In this document: in pieces, positions 6,447 through 12,881 of the stretch | Numbering within the stretch: position 1 is the stretch's first letter | Layout: each line of letters opens with the position of its first letter | Assembly (NCBI GenBank): GCA_039961675.1 | Contig: JABRWC010000022.1 | Coordinates: 1 to 21,008 of the forward strand | DNA from: JABRWC01 sp039961675 | Lineage (GTDB): Bacteria; Planctomycetota; Phycisphaerae; UBA1845; Fen-1342 | Direction of reading: 5' to 3' | Length of the DNA stretch: 21,008 nucleotides | Position numbers and translations under genes: made by a program | Notes under the pieces: model-generated | The model's input: only the letters and a program-made list of their open reading frames with translations | Databases searched by the model: none | What the model was told of the DNA's origin: nothing

Positions 6447-9400
6447 ATGTTGAGATCGCGCCTTCTCGCCACCGCGCTAGCGGTCAGCAGCGGAGCATCC
6501 GCCGTGGCCTCTTCCCTGGAATACGAGCCGGCCGCCGACCCCGCCGCGGTCGTCGTGTCCGGAAACGCGCGCTTCACCGTCCTCACGCCACGGCTCATCC
6601 GGTTGGAATGGTCCCCGACCGCGCGCTTCGAGGACCGCGCCTCATTCACCGTGATTAACCGCCGGCTGCCCGTTCCGGCCTTCGAGCACCGCGGCGGGCG
6701 GGGTCGCACGGAGATTCGCACCGCGGCGCTGACGCTGCGTTACGTCGAGGGTGCCGGCGCGTTCGACCGCGACAACCTGGCGATCGAGTTCACCGTCGGC
6801 GGTGAGCCGACAGTCTGGTCGCCCGGGATGACCAACGACGGCGACCTTGGCGGCACACGGCGGACGCTGGACGGCGTCTCCGGCGCCTGCCCGCTCGATC
6901 CCGGCCTGCTCTCGCGCAGCGGCTGGACGCTGCTCGACGATTCCGCGCGGCCGCTCTTCGGGTGCGCAGGCGATCATGATTGGTCGCAGGCGGAGCCACG
7001 CCGCGAGGCCGACGCGATCGACTGGTATTTCTTCGCTTACGACCGCGACTACGCACAGGCGCTTCAGGATTTCACGGCGATTTCGGGGCGCATCCCGTTT
7101 CCGCCGCGCTATGTCTTCGGGGCGTGGTGGTCGCGCTACTGGCCGTACAGCGACCAGGAGCTGATGAAGCTGGTGCGGGAGTTCCGCGAGCACGATGTGC
7201 CGCTGGATGTGCTGGTGCTGGACATGGACTGGCATCTCGACGGCTGGACCGGCTTCACCTGGAACCCGAAGTACTTTCCGTTCCCGGAGAAGTTCCTGGC
7301 GTGGGCGGAGAGCGAGGGACTCAAAGTCCCTCTCAATATCCACCCGCACGAGGGCGTCGGCAGGCACGAGGCCGCATTCGAACCGTTCTGCGATGCGCTC
7401 GGGCTGAACCCGGAAACGACCGAACGCATCCCGTTCGACCCCACCGATGCCCGCTTCATGCAGAACTACTTCAGGCTGCTCCACCGTCCGCTCGAACAGC
7501 AAGGCGTCGACTTCTGGTGGCTGGATTGGCAGCAGGGCGAGACCACGCGCATCCCCGGGCTCGACCCGCTCTTCTGGCTCAACCACCTGTACTGGACCGA
7601 CTGGGAAAAAGACCCCGGCACCAAGCCCGACCGGCCGCTGATCTTCAGCCGCTGGGGCGGCCTCGGAAACCAGCGCTACCCCATCGGATTCTCAGGCGAC
7701 ACGTTCAACGACTGGGCCTCCCTCGCCTGGCAGCCGCACTTCACCGCCACCGCCGGCAACGTCGGCTGCGCGTACTGGAGCCACGACATCGGCGGGCACC
7801 AGCCGGGCCCCGTTGCGCCGGAGTTGTACGCACGCTGGATTCAGTTCGGCGCGCTGTCTCCGATTCTGCGCACCCACTGCGGCCGCAATCCGCTTGCGGA
7901 ACGGCGCATCTGGGCGTTCGAGCCGGAGGTATACGCCGCCTGCAAGCAGGCGTGGCGGCTGCGCTACGCGCTGCTGCCGTACATCTATTCCGCCGCGCGG
8001 AAGACGTACGACGAATCGATGCCCCTCTGCCGGCCGATGTACTACGAATGGCCGGACCTCGAGGAAGCGTATGGCGCCGAGCCGCGCCGCGCGCGGCCGG
8101 GCGGTCAACCGGCGGCGTCAACTGCCGACCCGGCGTACAAGCCGGCGGACCGTATCGCGCCGCGCTCCGTGCCCGGATACAGCGGCCAGTACATGTTCGG
8201 CGAAGACCTGCTCGTCGCTCCCGCGGTCGAACCGATGAACCCGGCCGGACGCACCGCGTCCGTCCGCGTCTGGTTGCCGCCGGGGCGCTGGCGAAACTGG
8301 TTCACCGGCCGCGCGTATGAGGGACCATGCGACGCCTATTGCGCCGTCCCATTGAAGCAGATTCCGCTTTTTGTGCGCGAGGGCGCGGCGATCCCCATGG
8401 CGCCGGTCATGCGCAGCTCCGGCGAGAAGCCGGTCGACCCACTGATTCTGCACGTGTTCCCGGCATCGATCACCCGATCGCACACCTTCCGCCTATACGA
8501 GGACGACGGACTCACGGGCGGCTATCGGCGCGGCGAATGTTCCTGGACGCCGATCCGCTGCGAAACCTCGGCGCACGCCAGCCGGATCGAAATCGGTCCG
8601 GCGGAGGGGCGCTACGCGGGCATGCCCGCCCAGCGGGGTTACGAGATCTGGCTGCGCGACGTGCTGCCGCCGCGACAGGTGCTCGTGGACGGCCGGCCCT
8701 TGCCGCACGCGCAGCGCGGCGCCACGTCGGGCTGGGGGTACGACGGCGCTTCACTCAGCGCGGTAATCCACGTTCCCCCGCGGCCGAGCGCGGAGCGGGT
8801 GGTGATCGACGCCGTGGCCGACGACGACGACGAATCGCTCCACATGCTCGCCGCGGGGCTGCGTGACGAAGTTGACGCGCTGCGCGAGCTGGCCGCCACG
8901 AGCGGCGAGGCGACGCCCGGCGGAATCCGCCTCATCGCACAGTTGCCGGACGATCTCGAATCGGCCGTGGCGGCAGCGTCCGCGCCCTCCACGCGTCCGG
9001 CCGAACGCGTCGCCGGGCAGAACATCGTGCCCGAAATCCTCGTGTCGAAGGTCTCCCCGGCGGAGCGCCTGCACGCGTTGGCGCGGCTCTTCTCGCTGTA
9101 CAACCGCATCGACGTGCGGCCCAACGACGAGGACCCGCGGTTGCTGCGTGCCTCGGCGGAGGCGGGCTGCGGCCGGCGTCCGGACTGGGCGCCGCAGGTC
9201 GCGCCGCGGGCCGAGCTGCGCGTACTGGATGCCGGCGCGCGGTGCGGACCGTCGGAGTGCGATCCGCTGACCGACGACGGCCTGATGCTCCGCGCGCAGG
9301 CGACGATCGAGCTTCCGGCCATTCCGCAGACGTTTCGCGTGCGCTCCACGCTGACGCTGGACGTGGACGGATCGGAGTTCAGCCTGCCGGCCGAGCAGGT

Positions 9401-9932
9401 CGTGCTGCCCTCCGTCAACGCGTGGTGGCTCGCGGGGCCGTTCGACCGCAAGGACGCGGGGCGGATCGGTCAGGAAATCTTGGCCCTGGAGCGCATCGAC
9501 CCCGCGCAGCACTGGCCCGCGGCGGACGCACAGACCGCGTACTGGCATCGCGTGGCACGCAAGCTGACGCGCGATTGCGACGTCACGAGCGAGTTCGTCG
9601 TCGATCCGATCCGCGAGTTCGGCGCCGAAATCGCCAGCGGCGTCGCCTACGCGGTGACGTGGCTGCACGCGCCGCGCGACATGAACGTGAACTTCGCGAT
9701 CGGCAGCGACGACGGCGTCATCGCGTGGGTAAACGGCCGCGAGTATCACCGCAACCTTGTGCAGCGGCCGTATTCGGCGCGACAGGACATCGTCCCGGTC
9801 CCGCTTCGAGCGGGTCCGAACATGGTCGTGCTGCAAACACAGCAGGTGAGCGGACGATGGGCGTTCTCGCTGTGCGTTGAAGCGCCCGGCGGCGAACCGC
9901 TCCCCGAGGTCGAGGTGCGCCTGGAGCCGTAG
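6447..9932 (+). CDS. Secreted family GH31 glycosidase (alpha-glucosidase/alpha-xylosidase type) with long C-terminal extension
   Basis: The 1161-residue protein starts with a signal peptide (MLRSRLLATALAVSSGASAVA) and is probably exported. An N-terminal beta-sandwich (about 30-220) precedes a TIM barrel (about 230-570) with GH31 landmarks: FGAWWSRYWPYS, VLDMDWH, WWLDWQQGE with Asp360 as likely nucleophile, FSGDTFNDW with Asp418 as likely acid/base, and SHDIGGH near 446. A DUF5110-like beta domain with FRLYEDDGLTGGYRRGE follows. About 400 residues are then extra. The last 170 (from WWLAGPF at about 993, with AIGSDDGVIAWVNGREY and LRAGPNMVVLQTQ) look like the PA14-type or jelly-roll accessory modules common in planctomycete enzymes. 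ATG 6447 is chosen over 6348 because AGGGGA lies 6 bases upstream and the signal peptide begins there. Substrate specificity cannot be read from the sequence. Confidence 0.92.
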   Translation: MLRSRLLATALAVSSGASAVASSLEYEPAADPAAVVVSGNARFTVLTPRLIRLEWSPTARFEDRASFTVINRRLPVPAFEHRGGRGRTEIRTAALTLRYVEGAGAFDRDNLAIEFTVGGEPTVWSPGMTNDGDLGGTRRTLDGVSGACPLDPGLLSRSGWTLLDDSARPLFGCAGDHDWSQAEPRREADAIDWYFFAYDRDYAQALQDFTAISGRIPFPPRYVFGAWWSRYWPYSDQELMKLVREFREHDVPLDVLVLDMDWHLDGWTGFTWNPKYFPFPEKFLAWAESEGLKVPLNIHPHEGVGRHEAAFEPFCDALGLNPETTERIPFDPTDARFMQNYFRLLHRPLEQQGVDFWWLDWQQGETTRIPGLDPLFWLNHLYWTDWEKDPGTKPDRPLIFSRWGGLGNQRYPIGFSGDTFNDWASLAWQPHFTATAGNVGCAYWSHDIGGHQPGPVAPELYARWIQFGALSPILRTHCGRNPLAERRIWAFEPEVYAACKQAWRLRYALLPYIYSAARKTYDESMPLCRPMYYEWPDLEEAYGAEPRRARPGGQPAASTADPAYKPADRIAPRSVPGYSGQYMFGEDLLVAPAVEPMNPAGRTASVRVWLPPGRWRNWFTGRAYEGPCDAYCAVPLKQIPLFVREGAAIPMAPVMRSSGEKPVDPLILHVFPASITRSHTFRLYEDDGLTGGYRRGECSWTPIRCETSAHASRIEIGPAEGRYAGMPAQRGYEIWLRDVLPPRQVLVDGRPLPHAQRGATSGWGYDGASLSAVIHVPPRPSAERVVIDAVADDDDESLHMLAAGLRDEVDALRELAATSGEATPGGIRLIAQLPDDLESAVAAASAPSTRPAERVAGQNIVPEILVSKVSPAERLHALARLFSLYNRIDVRPNDEDPRLLRASAEAGCGRRPDWAPQVAPRAELRVLDAGARCGPSECDPLTDDGLMLRAQATIELPAIPQTFRVRSTLTLDVDGSEFSLPAEQVVLPSVNAWWLAGPFDRKDAGRIGQEILALERIDPAQHWPAADAQTAYWHRVARKLTRDCDVTSEFVVDPIREFGAEIASGVAYAVTWLHAPRDMNVNFAIGSDDGVIAWVNGREYHRNLVQRPYSARQDIVPVPLRAGPNMVVLQTQQVSGRWAFSLCVEAPGGEPLPEVEVRLEP

Positions 9933-9934
9933 AC

Positions 9935-9957
9935 CGGCACCGCGTCAGCCGGTGCCG
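9935..9957 (+). terminator. Hairpin just after the GH31 stop codon
   Basis: An 8-bp stem, CGGCACCG (9935-9942) with CGGTGCCG (9950-9957), closes a 7-base loop immediately downstream of the GH31 stop. There is no T-run after it, so it is a candidate for a weak or Rho-assisted terminator, or for 3'-end protection. It lies in the 172-bp gap between two convergent genes. Confidence 0.45.
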
Positions 9958-10004
9958 ATGCACACAAGCCGGCCGCGCCGCAGGTCCGAACTCCGCGCGG
10001 GAGT

Positions 10005-10020
10005 GCGGGATCGATCCCGC
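10005..10020. repeat. 16-bp perfect palindrome
   Basis: GCGGGATCGATCCCGC is a perfect two-fold palindrome centred in the convergent gap. It may add to termination from either side or be a protein-binding site; no gene starts next to it. Confidence 0.5.
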
Positions 10021-10053
10021 CGCTTCCGTGGCGGGTTCGGACGACACCGATCG

Positions 10054-10087
10054 CGAGATCGCGCACTTCGACACGGCCGCGATCTCG
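10054..10087 (-). terminator. 10-bp stem-loop between convergent genes
   Basis: CGAGATCGCG (10054-10063) pairs perfectly with CGCGATCTCG (10078-10087) around a 14-base loop. It lies 18 bases beyond the oxidoreductase stop codon on the minus strand and so is well placed as that transcript's terminator. No clear T-run is present, so the call rests on position and stem strength. Confidence 0.45.
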
Positions 10088-10104
10088 AAGCGGCGGCCAT
10101 TAAC

Positions 10105-11142
10105 CTATGCGGACCGCACGCGCACCGGAACTCCGCGCTCCAGGCTCTTGTGCTCCGCCTCGATCAGCCGCAACACCGCCTCGGCTTCCGCCGGCGTCGC
10201 CAGGAGGTCGCGCCGGCCGGCCGCGATTCGCTCGACCAGGTGGCGAATCTGGCCGTCGTAGCCGTCACCCGCCGGCAGCGGAACCTCCTGTGTACCGGCC
10301 GCGTTGTGGAGCGTGAGCGTCGCCCGCGACGCAAGGTCAAACTCGGCCGTCGCCCGCTCGAACTCCACGCGGTAGCGCATGCGGAACGGAGCACCCGGCG
10401 CCTCGCTCCAGCCCCCCTCCGCCACGACGTGCTCAGGACCGGACGCATACCGATAGATCGTCGTCACGTGCCGAAGCGAGCCGCAGCTCACGACCTCCTC
10501 CGGCGGCCCGAAGCACCAGCGGACGAAATCCGCATCGTGGACGTGCAGATCGAGCAGCGCTCCGCCGCTGCGCTCGAAATCCGCGTAGAACTCGCCCGAC
10601 CATCCCGGCCGGCTCCCCACGCGCGTGAACGTCGCGCTGCGCACGGCGCCGAGCGCGCCGGTCCGCACCTGCTCGCGCAGCCAGCTCCAGCCCGGCCAGA
10701 AGCGCATGCACATCGCCGGCATGCACAGGCCGCGCGCGGCTTCGCTCGCCAGACGCACGCGGCGCGCTTCGGCGGACGTCCGCGCCAGCGGCTTTTCGAC
10801 CAGCGCGTGCCGGCCGGCCTCGAGCGCGCGGATCGCCAAGTCCGCGTGCGTGTCGGTGTACGTGCAGATGCTCAGCAGCTCCACTGCCGGGTCGGCCAGG
10901 ATTTCCTCGACCTCGGCGTACGCAGAGATGCTGCGCGGATCGAAGAGCGACTCCTCGCGCGCCAGCCCGCGCGTCCCCTCCGAGCCGAGCCGCCCGGCGC
11001 GCCGTTCGGGCGAGCGGTCGCAGACCGCGACCAGCCGGCACGGGTACCCCTCCCGCCGCGCGGCTTCATACGCGGCCACGTGCGTCCGGCCCATGAACCC
11101 CAGGCCGATCACGCCGACGCCGATCTCTTTCCGCACGCTCAT
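10105..11142 (-). CDS. Gfo/Idh/MocA family oxidoreductase
   Basis: This 345-residue protein is an NAD(P)-dependent sugar or cyclitol dehydrogenase-type enzyme. The N-terminal Rossmann fold shows VGVIGLGFMGRTHVAAY (nucleotide-binding glycines at 13-18), then VAVCDR after strand 2. Next come STCTY-like SICTYTDTHADLAIRALEAG, and the family EKP motif (residues 116-118, catalytic lysine region). The C-terminal half has HVHDADFVRWCFG, matching the His-Asp type active-site helix (HxxD). Length is standard. The ATG overlaps the stop of the upstream TIM-barrel gene in an ATGA arrangement, so the two are translationally coupled and probably act on the same substrate. The gene faces the GH31 gene convergently. 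Members differ widely in substrate, so none is assigned. Confidence 0.92.
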   Translation of the reverse strand: MSVRKEIGVGVIGLGFMGRTHVAAYEAARREGYPCRLVAVCDRSPERRAGRLGSEGTRGLAREESLFDPRSISAYAEVEEILADPAVELLSICTYTDTHADLAIRALEAGRHALVEKPLARTSAEARRVRLASEAARGLCMPAMCMRFWPGWSWLREQVRTGALGAVRSATFTRVGSRPGWSGEFYADFERSGGALLDLHVHDADFVRWCFGPPEEVVSCGSLRHVTTIYRYASGPEHVVAEGGWSEAPGAPFRMRYRVEFERATAEFDLASRATLTLHNAAGTQEVPLPAGDGYDGQIRHLVERIAAGRRDLLATPAEAEAVLRLIEAEHKSLERGVPVRVRSA

Positions 11143-11984
11143 GCGGCCCCCGATTCGGCGCCGGCGTCAAGCTGCCGCCGCACGAACTCCGCCGCGTGCC
11201 GCACGTCGGCGATGCGCCCGTCGCCGGCTTCGCGTTCAATCATCAGGTCGCACGTCAGCCCGGATTCGCGGTACGCGCGGAAGAATGCCGGCCAGTCCAC
11301 ATCGCCGTCGCCCACGCGCACCTCCTCGCCCCAGGTTCCCGGCGTCCGCGTGTGCCGCGCGTCCTTGACGTGGATTTGCCGCACGTTCGTCGCGAGTCGG
11401 CGGAGCGCAGCGACCGGGTCGCCCATGTCGTAGAGAATCATGTTCGCCGGGTCGAAGTTGACCCCCGCCGCCGGCCGGCCCAGTTCCTCCAGAACGTCGA
11501 GCAGCGTGTCCGCCGTCTCCTGCCCGGTCTCGAACGCCAGCCGCACCCCGGCCGCCGCAAACACGTCGCAAAGCACCCGCAGCCGCTCGATCATCCGGCC
11601 GCGGAGCGCATCGCCGCGCGTGTGCGGGAGAAAGCCGGCGTGGAACGTCACCAGATCGAGGCCGAACTGCCGCGCCAGGTCGGCGTTGGACCGCGCGGCG
11701 GCGAGGTTTTCGCTCCAGTGTTCGTCCGGGCGCACGCCCCCGGTGGCGCGGATCGAATCCAGCGTGGAGTAGTCCTCGCCTTTCATCCCCATGTTTCCCG
11801 AGCGGATGGAGATGCCCGCGACGGTCAGCTCGCGCAGCGCGTCCCGGATGTTCCAGCGACCTTCGCGGATCGGGTCGAGCGCAAGCTGCACCGCCGAAAG
11901 CCCGCATGCGCGCACCGACCGCACCAGCTCGCGCGGCGACTGCGGGCGAAGCGACCAGGAACAGACTCCGAGGCAAACACTCAT
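11139..11984 (-). CDS. Sugar phosphate isomerase/epimerase family TIM-barrel protein
   Basis: The 281-residue product belongs to the xylose-isomerase-like/AP endonuclease 2 barrel superfamily. It starts with LGVCSWSLRPQSP and carries the four expected metal ligands: Glu152 in AFETG, Asp178 in NFDPANM, His205 in QIHVKD and Glu250 in MIER. That is a complete set for D-tagatose-3-epimerase-like epimerases and for related 2-keto-myo-inositol dehydratases and ketoglycoside lyases. ATG 11984 is used; the frame is open to 12065, but the extension is Arg-rich and unlike the family. It lies 26 bp after tsaB and overlaps the oxidoreductase gene by 4 bp. Joint action with that oxidoreductase is likely; the exact reaction is unknown. 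Confidence 0.9.
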   Translation of the reverse strand: MSVCLGVCSWSLRPQSPRELVRSVRACGLSAVQLALDPIREGRWNIRDALRELTVAGISIRSGNMGMKGEDYSTLDSIRATGGVRPDEHWSENLAAARSNADLARQFGLDLVTFHAGFLPHTRGDALRGRMIERLRVLCDVFAAAGVRLAFETGQETADTLLDVLEELGRPAAGVNFDPANMILYDMGDPVAALRRLATNVRQIHVKDARHTRTPGTWGEEVRVGDGDVDWPAFFRAYRESGLTCDLMIEREAGDGRIADVRHAAEFVRRQLDAGAESGAA

Positions 11985-12010
11985 GTCCGATGACTCGACT
12001 GGGACGTGGC

Positions 12011-12733
12011 CTATCCTCGCCGGGCGCGCGCGGCGGCGCGGCGCTGCTCGTACACTTCCTCGCACTCCGGCGGCCGCACGTAAAACGGAACGATCTGCTC
12101 CGGCGCACAGAATCGCCCGGCCGCCGCCAACTCGCGCCCGATCTCAAGCGCGGTCTCCGCCTTCGGCGTCCACAACGACTCGTCCAGTATCACGCCGCCG
12201 CTGGCTTCGCAGGCCGCGCGGTGGCTTGCGACGCCCTCGCCAAGGACCGCGAACGGCGACTCGATATGGCTTAGGAAGCCAGTCGGATCGTGAATCGCAA
12301 CGGGCGACCGCATCTGAAGCGCGCCTTCGCACACGTCGAACGCGGCGGCGAACACCTGCCCGCGGCGCGCATCAAGAATCACCGCCAGGCGTTGCACTTC
12401 GATCCCCGCGCGCAGGGCGTTGCGCGCGATCGATTCGAGCGTTGGCACCGCGACAGCCCGGCAACCGACGGCGTGGCAGAGCGTTCGCGTCACGGTTGCG
12501 GCGATGCGCAGGCCGGTGAAGCTCCCGGGACCGTGGCTGAAGCACACGACGCCGACATCGCCGGCGTGCAAGTCGTGCTCGCACAGGACCTCGTGAATCG
12601 CCGGAAGCAGCTCGGCCGCGTGACGCCGATCGGCAAACAGCGTCCGAACCGCGGGCGGCCCCGTGCGGCGCGCGAGCGCCACGCCGCCGGAGCGGGTGGA
12701 CGTCTCGATCGCCAGGTACACGTCGTCGGCCAT
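12011..12733 (-). CDS. tsaB: tRNA threonylcarbamoyladenosine biosynthesis protein TsaB
   Basis: TsaB is the inactive actin-fold (ASKHA) partner that holds TsaD and TsaE together for the universal t6A37 modification of ANN-decoding tRNAs in the cytoplasm. The 240-residue protein has the family landmarks: YLAIETSTRSGGVALARR at the N-terminus, RRHAAELLPAIHEVL (about 37-50), and GPGSFTGLRIA at 68-78, followed by ESIARNALRAG and AVILDARRGQVFAAAF. The end (IVPFYVRPPECEEVYEQRR) fits the C-terminal YxR region. ATG 12733 starts exactly at the conserved N-terminus; the open frame to 12928 is non-homologous extension. Its neighbours on the same strand are sugar-metabolism genes rather than tsaE or rimI, a loose but common arrangement. 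Confidence 0.93.
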   Translation of the reverse strand: MADDVYLAIETSTRSGGVALARRTGPPAVRTLFADRRHAAELLPAIHEVLCEHDLHAGDVGVVCFSHGPGSFTGLRIAATVTRTLCHAVGCRAVAVPTLESIARNALRAGIEVQRLAVILDARRGQVFAAAFDVCEGALQMRSPVAIHDPTGFLSHIESPFAVLGEGVASHRAACEASGGVILDESLWTPKAETALEIGRELAAAGRFCAPEQIVPFYVRPPECEEVYEQRRAAARARRG

Positions 12734-12783
12734 GACCGGAATTGTAGAGTCGGCGTGCCCGCGACACAGCGGCGCAACGCGAC

Positions 12784-12831
12784 GGGCGGCGGCAGCGCGA
12801 CCGGTTGTGCCGGAAGCTCCGCCCGCCGCCC
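12784..12831 (-). terminator. GC-rich nested stem-loop downstream of the metalloprotease gene
   Basis: GGGCGGCGG (12784-12792) pairs with CCGCCGCCC (12823-12831), and an inner CCGG/CCGG stem (12801-12804 with 12810-12813) lies in the loop. It sits about 50 bases beyond the metalloprotease stop (12882) and about 50 bases before the tsaB start, so it is well placed to separate the two minus-strand transcripts. No T-run follows. Confidence 0.4.
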
Positions 12832-12881
12832 AGTGCTCGTTGCGCAGCGTGTTCGCGGTCGTCGGCGCGTTCAGCGCGTCG

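Noticed and set aside
9877..11433. A 518-codon plus-strand open frame
   Set aside because: It is opposite the oxidoreductase and TIM-barrel genes, which have clear family motifs, and it overlaps the GH31 end.
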